A DNA stretch of 64,000 nt from Caprella mutica (Eukaryota > Arthropoda > Malacostraca > Amphipoda > Caprellidae). Each line of letters opens with the position of its first letter. The stretch's first letter is position 1. The stretch covers positions 406,988 through 470,987 of the forward strand of contig CANNZV010000507.1 of assembly GCA_947561585.1 (NCBI GenBank), read 5' to 3'. Shown in pieces: positions 20,371 to 31,062 of the stretch. The position numbers were made by a program, and so were the translations under genes. A model generated the notes under the pieces. The model made no database searches. It had not been told where the DNA came from and worked only from the letters and a program-made list of their open reading frames with translations.

Positions 20371-21384
20371 AAATTTCAGGTGATTTGAATGAATAGTTCT
20401 CCTAATACCTATACTGGATGTGTCCATATGGAAACGCTAGGCCGCAGTGGTTCCTAGACTCTCATTTCTCACGAACCTAAACTGAAAATTACTAAATAAC
20501 CACGGACCACCTTTCATATGTATAACATAGAGTGTCTATACTTCAGGAAATGAATATAAATTGATAAATATGAGGTGTAGTGCAATATTAGACAGTTACG
20601 GAAAGTATATAAAAAGTTACAACAATTGAAAATATTTATATATTTCAATATTGTGCAATATATAGTGATAGAAAATTCACAACAATTGATAAATAATTCG
20701 GATCCTTTATGTAACTAGCTACTAGTTACACTATTTATTACACATAGTAATGACAAAAACATTATGATTTTTATATATAAAAATAATTATTCATTGAATT
20801 GCGAATCAAATATGCAATAATGATATTATATTATATTATAATAATATAACAATTAAGCAGAGCTGGGCGTTCTGCGCGAATGTTCGCGAATCTTTTTTCA
20901 CGAACCGGTTCGGACTGGAAAATGGGTTCGGACATTCGGATTCGGAACCTCTTCAAAAACGGTTCGGACTTCAGTGTTCGGAACGTCTTTTTCGCAAGTC
21001 CGAACTTCCGTACCAGGGGAAAACTGACCAGTTCATTTAATTATTTTACGTTCTGAGCATGTACCGTACCTCTCGGCTACTATTATATACATAGGTTTCT
21101 GCTTAACACTGAAGCGAAGAACATGCGTCTTTCCCCACTCTTCTTCCATTACGTTATTCATCCTTTCTTGAATAGCGGTAAGTTTTATAATAATCTTAAC
21201 AAGTTAATTCTTTAATGACGGTTTATGTTCCCTCAAATCTCAATTAAAATTGCATGAAATATGTAGAACTATATGTAAGGTTATAAACGTATATATTAGG
21301 TAACATTACATAACACCCTACCCTATAGTACCTTAGCCGTTGGCTAACGCAGTCCTCATGGAAAAATAATAATAACTTAAATTC
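20371..21384. other. Non-coding interval with two possible hAT-type ends
   Basis: GCAGTGGTTCCTAGACTC near 20442 and CAGAGCTGGGCGTTC near 20857 resemble hAT-type termini, but I find no matching opposite ends. 20875-21010 is rich in TTCGGA/TTCGAA-like words (GGTTCGGACTGG, CATTCGGATTCGGAACC), which stand out as CpG-rich in AT-rich surroundings. No gene is seen. Confidence 0.4.
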
Positions 21385-23632
21385 CGGTTACACTAAATAC
21401 CGAATTATACCGAATTACACCGAATTATACCGAATTACACCGAATTACACCGAATTATACCGAATTACACCGAATTATACCGAATTACACTATACTCAAT
21501 ACCGAATTACACCGAATTATACCGAATTACACCGAATTATACCGAATTACACCGAATTATACCGAATTACACTGAATTATACCGAATTACACTATACTCA
21601 ATACCGAATTATACCGAATTACACCGAATTATACCGAATTACACCGAATTATACCGAATTACACCGAATTATACCGAATTACACTATACTCAATACCGAA
21701 TTACACCGAATTATACCGAATTACACTATACTCAATACCGAATTATACCGAATTACACTGAATTATACCGAATTACACTATACTCAATACCGAATTACAC
21801 CGAATTATACCGAATTACACCGAATTATACCAAATTACACCGAATTATACCGAATTACACTATACTCAATACCGAATTATACCGAATTACACCGAATTAT
21901 ACCGAATTACACTTAATTATACCGAATTACACTATACTCAATACCGAATTATACCGAATTACACTGAATTATACCGAATTACACTATACTCAATACCGAA
22001 TTATACCGAATTACACCGAATTATACCGAATTACACTATACTCAATACCGAATTACACCGAATTATACCGAATTATACCGAATTAAACTATACTCAATAC
22101 CGAATTATACCGAATTACACCGAATTATACCGAATTACAACAAATTATACCGAATTACACTATATTTAATACCGAATTACACCGAATTATACCGAATTAC
22201 ACCGAATTATACCGAATTACACTATACTCAATACCGAATTATACCGAATTACACCGAATTATACCGAATTACACTGAATTATACCGAATTACACTATACT
22301 CAATACCGAATTATACCGAATTACACCGAATTATACCGAATTACACTGAATTATACCGAATTACACTATACTCAATACCGAATTACACCGAATTATACCG
22401 AATTATACCGAATTAAACTATACTCAATACCGAATTATACCGAATTACACCGAATTATACCGAATTACACCAAATTATACCGAATTACACTATACTCAAT
22501 ACCGAATTACACCGAATTATACCGAATTACACTATACTCAATACCGAATTATACCGAGTTACACCGAATTATACCGAATCACACCAAATTATACCGAATT
22601 ACACTATACTCAATACCGAATTACACTATACTCAATACCGAATTATACCGAATTACACCGAATTATACCGAATTACACCGAATTATACCGAATTACACCG
22701 AATTATACCGAATTACACCGAATTATACCGAATTACACCGAATTATACCGAATTACACTATACTCAATACCGAATTACACCGAATTATACCGAATTACAC
22801 TATACTCAATACCGAATTATACCGAGTTACACCGAATTATACCGAATCACACCAAATTATACCGAATTACACCGAATTATACCGAATTACACCGAATTAT
22901 ACCGAATTACACCGAATTATACCGAATTACACCGAATTATACCGAATTACACCGAATTATACCGAATTACACTATACTCAATACCGAATTACACCGAATT
23001 ATACCGAATTACACTATACTCAATACCGAATTATACCGAATTACACCGAATTATACCGAATTACACCGAATTATACCGAATTACACCGAATTATACCGAA
23101 TTACACTATACTCAATACCGAATTACACCGCACTACACCTAATTATACCGAATTACACTATATTACACAATAATCAATACCGAATTACGCCTGATTTTAC
23201 CGAATTACATTTCACTGAATACCGAATTACACCTGATTATACCGAATCACGCCTGATTATACCGAATTACCTTCCACTGAATACCGATTTACACCTGATT
23301 ATACCGTATTATGCCTGATTAAACTGAAATATGCCTGATTATACCGCATTTCGCCTGATTATACCGAATTACATTCCACTGAATATCGAATTACACCTGA
23401 TTATACCAAATTACGCCTGATTATACCGAACTACATTCCACTGAATACCGAATTACACATGATTATACCGAATTACGCCTGATTATACCGAATTACCTTC
23501 CACTGAATACCGAATTACACCTGATTATACCGTATTATGCCTGATTAACTGAAATATGCCTGATTATACCGAATTACGCCTGATTATACCAAATTACATT
23601 CCACTGAATACCGAATTACACCTGATGTCTTA
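21385..23632 (+). repeat. 10-bp satellite array (ACCGAATTAC/ACCGAATTAT), left
   Basis: Alternating decamers ACCGAATTAC and ACCGAATTAT form blocks separated by the spacer ACTATACTCAAT, giving a variable higher-order pattern. From about 23135 the array decays to CCTGATTATACCGAATTACG-type units with CATTCCACTGAAT spacers. The same satellite recurs inverted at 26880-27872. Confidence 0.97.
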
Positions 23633-23654
23633 CACCGCGATTGGACAGTGACAA

Positions 23655-24570
23655 AATAGGGGTACGGTCTTGAGCCCCCCCCCCCAGTTTTGAGCTCCCC
23701 CCCCCGGTCATGAGCCCCTCCGGTCGCGAGCCCCCCCTCCCTGTTTTTTTAATCCTTATTTACCTAGTTAAACAAATGAAGAACTACTTAGATAGAAATA
23801 ACTGAAAGTTGATAATGTAGTTTGTTGTATCCGCTAGTTTGTTGTACTGCATACTTCATGATTGTTTAATGACCTGGCAGGGGGGTAAATGACATATATT
23901 TTATGTTAATCAGTAATGTACTACAAAAGTGTCAATAAGGATTAAATGATATAGGTAAATATGGATTAAAAATCAGGGGGGGGGGGGGCGTATGACATAC
24001 ACCCGACAAAATGTATACCTTACCAATTCTACTATATATTGAATAAAGGAACTGATTAATATTATGTTAAAAGAAGGGCCTTAATTTTACCTTATTAATA
24101 AAGGTAAAAAAGGGGATGACTGGGGGAAGAGGGGTTTGTGTCTTACGGGGTACAGATATGTATACAGTACACACGAACCCCTACATGACATAACGGCGCG
24201 GGTGTAGCTCATAAGACCCCCCCCCCCCCCTGACAAGAGCCCCCCCACCCCCCGGTCAGGATCCCCCCCTGTTTTTTAATACTTATTTTCACTTTTGTAG
24301 TTCATTATTGTTTAAACATAAAATATATGTATATCAGGGGCCGTGCCGCCCCTCGAACCTCCCTGCCAGGTCATTAATCATGAAGTGTGCAGTACAACAA
24401 ACTAGCGTATGCAACAAACTACATTAGCAACTCTCAGTTATTTCTATCTAAGTAGTTCTTCATTTATTTAACTAAGTAAATAAGGATTAAAAAACAGAGA
24501 GGGGGGGCTCATTACTGGGGGGCTCATTACCAAGGGGGGGGGCTCTTGACCGTATCCCGACATAACCCCC
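23655..24570. mobile_element. Long palindromic MITE with poly-C termini
   Basis: 23660-23995 and the reverse complement of 24268-24568 are copies of one another, sharing GGTACGGTCTTGAGCCCCCC / GGATACGGTCAAGAGCCCCC, TGAAGAACTACTTAGATAGA and GTTTGTTGTACTGCA. The arms are over 300 bp with a ~270-bp centre. The outer parts are runs of C or G broken by GAGC. No coding capacity. A related internal segment recurs at 26590-26760 and 24840-24930. The run lengths may be assembly-sensitive. Confidence 0.75.
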
Positions 24571-25002
24571 CCCCCAAGATATAAGCCCCTCTCTTCTATA
24601 TAGGGAAACGAACTAACTAACCTTGGTAGTTATAGAGTATTAGTTAGCTACCAAATAGTAAGCCCCCTTCCCCCGGTTAAAAGCCCTAATTTTTTTCTTA
24701 ATTTTAAGATACTGTATAATATTTATTACTAGACATTATAGCAAGAGAAGGGAAAGTAACCTAATTTATTTTTATGAATTTTCTTAAAGGAGTTATTAAA
24801 ATATATGTGTAGGTATATGAGCAGGGGGGGGGGACCGAGGTGTGCCACCTCCAAACCCCCCTGCTATGTAATTAAACAAGCAGTGTGTATTTAAACAAAC
24901 TACTGTATACAACAAGCTAAACTAGATTACGTGCACTCGTTAGAGCACATACCTTCGCCGCCGCACTGACCCGTTCTCTCCCAAAGTCTAATAAACTGGT
25001 AA
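24571..25002. other. Degraded relatives of the poly-C MITE
   Basis: Scattered AAGCCCCC motifs and, at 24840-24930, an inverted partial copy of the MITE arm (CCCCCTGCTATGTAATTAAA). No gene. Confidence 0.45.
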
Positions 25003-25232
25003 CTGGACATTGACCAATCGTCCCACCAAGTTTCAGACAATTTGATTGAATACTTTTCGAGTTATTGAGTTATAAATGACCTTGACCTTGACCTTGACCG
25101 ATCGCTTCCAAAATTCTACCAGATGGTTCCTGGACATTGACCAATCGTCCCATCAAATTTCAGACAATTTGGTTAAAACTTTTCGAGTTCTTGAGCTACA
25201 AATGGCCTTGACCTTGATCTTTAACATTTGAC
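25003..25232. repeat. ~115-bp tandem duplication ending in TGACCTTGACC runs
   Basis: Two copies each carry CTGGACATTGACCAATCGTC, TTTCAGACAATTTG, TTTTCGAGTT and a tail of CCTTGACCTTGACC. This style of repeat is frequent in marine and other invertebrate genomes (established knowledge); its origin here is unknown. Confidence 0.75.
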
Positions 25233-25699
25233 CTGATTGCTCCCGAAATCTAACAATATAACAGGTTATTCGTTCAAATAAGCTAGGCAATCTTCTTAGG
25301 TGTACAATTTTTTTTTTTAATTTAACGTTTTAGATGAAAAATATAGCATTTACTCTCTTAATCTTGACCTTTGACCTCAAAGTCTTCAGCTGACACAAGA
25401 TTTATTGGAACAAATAATTTAGATTTTATATTGGTTAGAAAATTAATATTTACTATACTACTATTATAAATAAGGATAAGGGATATATTTCAGCTGAAAG
25501 TCTGAAACAGGTGCGTTAGACAAAGAAAATATATATATATAAAAGTACAAGAAAAGAATTCCTTATTTTGAAAAGTGAAATTGTTGTGTAGAGTTTAAAA
25601 ATGTAATTTATTAATACTAAATTCACTACGATTTATTAATAATTACGTATAAATATTTATTGATTTTTACCAATATTTATTATAGGTTCATAAAGTTTA
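25233..25699. other. Unassigned AT-rich interval
   Basis: I see no gene or element boundary. Confidence 0.45.
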
Positions 25700-26140
25700 G
25701 CAAATTTTAGTAGGGGTTAAATGTCTGCTTCGATCATATCGTTGACGTCAAAAGGAAATTAAATACAAGGAACTGGAAGAAGCAGTCAGAAAGGAAAATG
25801 GCTCCATGAACAAAGTCACCAACCACCGTCGGTGACAAAGCTCATGGATTCAGAAAAGCTACTCCGTGAATGCCGTCACTTACCAAGGAATGTGACGAAA
25901 CGGGACACAAGCACTGGTGGCTGCACTCACACGGATGGAAGAGGAAAATGAAGAGGTGATACTAAATGAAACCTTACATAAAATCTAAGACCTCGTATAG
26001 TTGAAGAGTATTACTCTAGCGTTATCCTCTAAAACGGCGAGTAGTAAGTATTAAAAATGATGAACATGGTAAAAATGAAAAAAAGACAATGCATAATTAT
26101 TGCATAATCCTAATTACAACAGTTCGGGCCCCCTTCATTT
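25700..26140 (-). repeat. Dispersed ~440-bp repeat, copy 3 (inverted)
   Basis: It aligns on the minus strand to 10620-11070 and 11940-12255 through AAAACGGCGAGTAG, GAGGTGATACTAAATGAAAC, GAAGAAGCAGTCAGAAAGGA and AGTAGGGGTTAAATG. It is the most complete copy. Confidence 0.8.
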
Positions 26141-26359
26141 TCCATTCACCAAAGACAGTTTCAGGATACGTACAGCCCCTTGACAGAGCTCAATTGAAGC
26201 ATTTTGATGTAAAAAAATTTACGTATTTTTAATTTTGTCAATTAAAAGTTACATATTAAAATGCTGGGACATATATGTCTAATTCGTAGTGAGAGGGCTA
26301 AATTTTTCAAATAAAATTCTATAGAAATTAAAACTTAATACATTTTGGGGACGTCTCAA
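26141..26359. other. Unassigned interval
   Basis: Short non-coding gap between repeats. Confidence 0.4.
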
Positions 26360-26752
26360 AAGTCCGACACCCCAATAGTCAGTCCGACAGTTACATCTTT
26401 CTGTATTATTATTTCTCGTTTTATTTTTCGATTGAAATAAAAATTATAATTAAATAGATATAGGTACTAGACTACATATATACATATAATATTTACATAA
26501 CTTATATAAACAATTCAGTAATTTTCCTTAATTTCATTTTTCTAATGTTATATGTATTCCTATCTAATTTATTCTAATATTATTAAAAGCTGTCCCTCAT
26601 TCGATTTCATCATTTGATGTAGTTTTTTTGTATCCGCTAGTTGTACTGCACACTTATTGATTATTTAATAACCGGGCAGGACGACATATAAATTTTATGT
26701 TAAATCAGTAATAAACTACCAAATTGTCGGACTAATGGGGTGTCGGACTAAT
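26360..26752. mobile_element. ~390-bp MITE with AGTCCGACACCCC ends
   Basis: AGTCCGACACCCCAATAG (26360 on) is matched by its inverted partner at 26724-26752, read inward AGTCCGACACCCCATTAG. Each end also has a second AGTCCGACA just inside. The interior around 26620-26710 shares TGTATCCGCTAGT, TTGTACTGCA and CGGGCAGG-type words with the poly-C MITE at 23.7-24.5 kb, so the two are related. No coding capacity. Confidence 0.75.
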
Positions 26753-26879
26753 AGATAGTAACCATACATTTTGATAATGATAATGCTGTGAAGCCTAATT
26801 GCCCATAATCATTGCAGTGTAATAACTTTAAATTAATATCGAAAAATCCTGACCAATGATCAAGGATAAAATTAGGTGT

Positions 26880-27872
26880 AATCCGGTAATCAGTGTAGTG
26901 CTATTCGGTATAATTATGTGTAATTCGGTATAATTTGGTGTAATTCGGTATTGATTATTGTGTAATATAGTGTAATTCGGTATAATTCGGTATTGATTAT
27001 TGTGTAATATAGTGTAATTCGGTATTGAGTATAGTGTAATTCGGTATTAGTATAGTGTAATTCGGTATAATTTGGTGTAATTCGGTTTAATCAGGTATAA
27101 TTCGGTATTGATTATTGTGTAATATAATGTAATTCGGTATTGAGTATAGTGTAATTCAGTATTGAGTATAGTGTAATTCAGTATAATTTGGAATTGAGTA
27201 GCCTATATTGTAATTCGGTATTCAGTGTAGTGTAATTCGGTACCTATAATCAGGTGTAATTCGGTTTTGATTATAATGTAATTCGGTATAATTCTGTGTA
27301 ATTCGGTATTCAGTGTAGTGTAATTCGGTATAATTCAGTGTAATTCGGTATAATTCGGTGTAATTCGGTATAATTCGGTATTGAGTATAGTGTAATTCGG
27401 TATAATTCAGTGTAATTCGGTATAATTCGGTGTAATTCGGTATAATTCGGTGTAATTCGGTATAATTCGGTATTGAGTATAGTGTAATTCGGTATAATTC
27501 AGTGTAATTCGGTATAATTCGGTGTAATTCGGTATAATTCGGTATTGAGTATAGTGTAATTCGGTATAATTCGGTGTAATTCGGTATAATTCGGTATTGA
27601 GTATAGTGTAATTCGGTATAATTCGGTGTAATTCGGTATAATTCGGTGTAATTCGGTATAATTCGGTGTAATTCGGTATTGAGTATAGTGTAATTCGGTA
27701 TAATTCAGTGTAATTCGGTATAATTCGGTATTGAGCATAGTGTAATTCGGTATAATTCGGTGTAATTCGGTATTGAGTATAGTGTAATTCGGTATAATTC
27801 GGTGTAATTCGGTATAATTCGGTGTAATTCGGTATAATTCGGTGTAATTCGGTATAATTCGGTATTTAGTGT
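26880..27872 (-). repeat. 10-bp satellite array (GTAATTCGGT/ATAATTCGGT), right, inverted
   Basis: This is the reverse complement of the 21.4-23.6 kb satellite, including the ATTGAGTATAGT spacer. It is more degenerate at its inner (left) edge, as the other array is at its inner (right) edge. Confidence 0.96.
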
Positions 27873-27950
27873 AACCCGACACTACAGGTACACGGGACAC
27901 TACAGGTACACGGGTGACTACAGGTACACGGGACACTACAGGTACACGAG
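27873..27950. repeat. 18-bp tandem repeat (4 units)
   Basis: Four copies of ACTACAGGTACACGGGAC-type units at the outer edge of the 10-bp array. Confidence 0.9.
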
Positions 27951-28204
27951 AGCATTAAAATATCTTATTCATCATTTATAGTTAGTTTGTACATATATTA
28001 TATGCACTATAGTAATACACTATAATATATTCACAAGTTTTACTAATCAAGTAAGGATAATATAATGAGTGTTTCAGAAGCAATATTAATTACTATACTA
28101 ATTAATTAAGTAGATATAAATACATACTAACATATACATAGAAAATAAAGTTGATCATAAATACATACTATGTTATATTTTGCTACCGATGTAACAATAA
28201 AGTT

Positions 28205-28611
28205 ACATGTACCATGGTACACCTGTTACTGTGTGTGGTACACCTGTTACAGTGTGTGTTACACCTGTTACAGTGTTTGGTACACCTGTTACTGTGTGTG
28301 GTACACCTGTTACAGTGTGTGTTACACCTGTTACAGTGTGAGTTACACCTGTTACAGTGTGTGTTACACCCGTTACAGTGTGAGTTACACCTGTTACAGT
28401 GTGAGTTACACCTGTTACAGTGTGAGTTACACCTGTTACAGTGTGTGTTACACCTGTTACAGTGTGAGTTACACCTGTTACAGTGTGTGGTACACCTGTT
28501 ACAGTGTGTGTTACACCTGTTACTGTGTGTGTTACACCTGTAACAGTGTGTGTTACACCTGTTACAGTGTGAGTTACACCTGTTACAGTGTGTGTTACAC
28601 CTGTTACAGAC
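28205..28611. repeat. 21-bp tandem array (about 19 units)
   Basis: Unit GTTACACCTGTTACAGTGTG plus one base, with GAG/GTG/GTT variants. Long frames through it (THTVTGV and similar) reflect a stop-free unit divisible by three. Confidence 0.97.
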
Positions 28612-29240
28612 AGTGTGGAGACAATGAATGTGGAACAACAGTGTGGAGACAATTATTGTGGAACAACAGTGTGGAGACAATGAATGTAGAACAACAGTGT
28701 GGAGACAATTAATGTGGAACAACAGTGTGGAGACAATGAATGTAGAACAACAGTGTGGAGACAATGAATGTGGAACAACAGTGTGGAGACAATGAATGTG
28801 GAACAACAGTGTGGAGACAATGAATGTGGAACAACAGTGTGGAGACAATGAATGTAGAACAACAGTGTGGAGACAATGAATGTGGAACAACAGTGTGGAG
28901 ACAATGAATGTAGAACAACAGTGTGGAGACAATGAATGTGGAACAACAGTGTGGAGACAATGAATGTGGAACAACAGTGTGGAGACAATGAATGTGGAAC
29001 AACAGTGTGGAGACAATGAATGTGGAACAACAGTGTGGAGACAATGAATGTGGAACAACAGTGTGGAGACAATGAATGTAGAACAACAGTGTGGAGACAA
29101 TGAATGTGGAACAACAGTGTGGAGACAATGAATGTGGAACAACAGTGTGGAGACAATGAATGTGGAACAACAGTGTGGAGACAATGAATGTGGAACAACA
29201 GTGTGGAGACAATGAATGTGGAACAACAGTGTGGAGACAA
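28612..29240. repeat. 28-bp tandem array (about 22 units)
   Basis: The unit contains GTGTGGAGACAATGAATGTG followed by AACAACA (or AGAACAACA). It abuts the 21-bp array directly; both contain ACAGTGTG, which spans the junction. Confidence 0.97.
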
Positions 29241-29277
29241 TTGATGGGGAAATCTTTATAACATAATGGCTGAGAGG

Positions 29278-30026
29278 TATACAGGGTGTTTCATTTCAAT
29301 TCCGACAAAATGTTTGCATAACACCAAAAAATTTCAAGAATAAAAAAATGTCCAAAAATGCTTCTATCGAGTTATTGATGCCGGTGTACTATTCTAATCC
29401 TGAGTCACCATCGCGGCGGGTGGCGGGCCGGGCGGGTGGGCTGAGTGAGATTCGTGCTTACTTGAAATTTTGGCATATGAGAGGCGGAGAGTTGATTGTG
29501 GGCGTGGCGATATTGCTGCAGTATCAAGTGTACCACGATATTGAGAGTGAGTAGCGCTGTGTCCCCGTTGATCAGGTTTGTTAGGCAGAGTTGATTGCAG
29601 CGGCAGAAATTTATTATACAGTAGAGCTCCTCTATGGTTAATTTCAACTGATTTACTCTACTATAGAGAATTTAATAGATGAATAGATAACTTTCATTTT
29701 CTTGGCAGACTATAGAAAATATATTATTTCTTTTTGAAATAATCTTTCTTTCTCTGAATTCATTATAGCTACAGGGTATTTTATTTCTTAGAATTCCAAA
29801 AATCAGGATGACAATAACGCCACGCCCACAATCAACTCTCCGCCTCTCATATGCCAATATCTCAAATAAGCACGGATCTCATTTCGGCATAGTACACCTG
29901 CCTAATCCTAGAGTATCAATATCTTGAAAACGAAGCATTTTGGGACAGTTTGTTATTCGTAAAAAAATTGGTGGTTTTATGCAAGCTGTCAAATTTTGTC
30001 AGATCTCAAATAAAACACTCTGTATA
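29278..30026. mobile_element. ~750-bp palindromic TIR element
   Basis: The ends TATACAGGGTGTTTCATTT (29278) and, read inward, TATACAGAGTGTTTTATTT (30026) are flanked by GG and CC. Inverted similarity continues through both arms, including a perfect 36-bp inverted pair at about 29474-29509 and 29818-29853 (CATATGAGAGGCGGAGAGTT...). The left arm has a GC-rich patch (CGGGTGGCGGGCCGGG) not matched on the right. No transposase. The outermost TATA makes TA the likely target duplication. Confidence 0.8.
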
Positions 30027-30059
30027 CCTTGGTGAAAATGGAGAGAAAGAAGAGTGAAG

Positions 30060-30490
30060 AGAGGAAACGAATAAAGAGGAGAAAAGGGAAAAGTAAGGAA
30101 AAAAGGTAAGAATAAAGGATCGAAATAAGATAAGAAGGAAGGAAATAAGGTGAGAAGAAAGGAAATAAGGAAGAAGGAAATGAGGTGAGAAGAAAGGAAA
30201 TAAGGTAAGAAGAAAATAAGGTGAGAAGAAAGGAAATAAGGTGAGAAGAAGGAAATAAGGTGAGAAGAAAGGAAATAAGGTGAGAAGAAAGGAAATAAGA
30301 TAAGAAGAAGAAAATAAGGTGAGAAAAAAGGAAATAAGGTGAGAAGAAGGAAATAAGCTGAGAAGAAAGGAAATAAGGTGAGAAGAAAGGAAATAAGGTA
30401 AGAAGAAGAAAATAAGGTAAGAAGAAGAAAATAAGGTGAGAAGAAAGGAAATAAGGTAAGAAGAAGGAAATAAGGTAAGATAACAAGAAA
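30060..30490. repeat. Polypurine ~20-bp tandem array
   Basis: Degenerate GAAGAAAGGAAATAAGGTGA units make an almost pure purine strand of over 400 nt. Confidence 0.93.
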
Positions 30491-31062
30491 AACTGAAGGG
30501 TAAATAGAAAACAGTAAAAAGAACTAAAACTAACTAAAGAAAATGGCCAAAATTGTTATAGAGAAAATAATGAAAATTATATATTATATAATACTTTAGA
30601 TATTCACAAACAGCTTTCAGTGTTAAATAATTTGGAAATTAACAAATAATATAAACGCTATAAATTACTTTTCAATGATATTAGTATGATATAATGTAAA
30701 TTTATTACAAAAAAAATTATATTGTTAAATAACGCATTAACAAAATACAAAAAAAATTAAATCAAATTTGTAATATGAATTTAAATATGATAGAAATTAA
30801 TAAATTTTAATTTGTGCTAAAATATAATATCACAAAAATTTGACTATTCATTTACATAGAAATTAACTACACATTATGTGATGAATGTAGTCCCACAGGA
30901 AGTGTGAAATTTCGACTGAATGTCAATGTTGTTCTTAAGTCATTCCTTTGGTGTGTTTCACATCAGGTAAAAGGGGAGGAAAGTCACACATCGAGTGATA
31001 AACTAACCACATTAACTAGCATTGCTAAATAACTTATAATAATTGCAATAAGTTACATAAGT
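30491..31062. other. AT-rich spacer
   Basis: No gene or repeat is recognised. Confidence 0.5.

Noticed and set aside
28170..29240. Cysteine-rich frames over the 21- and 28-bp arrays
   Set aside because: Repeat artefacts without independent N- or C-terminal domains.
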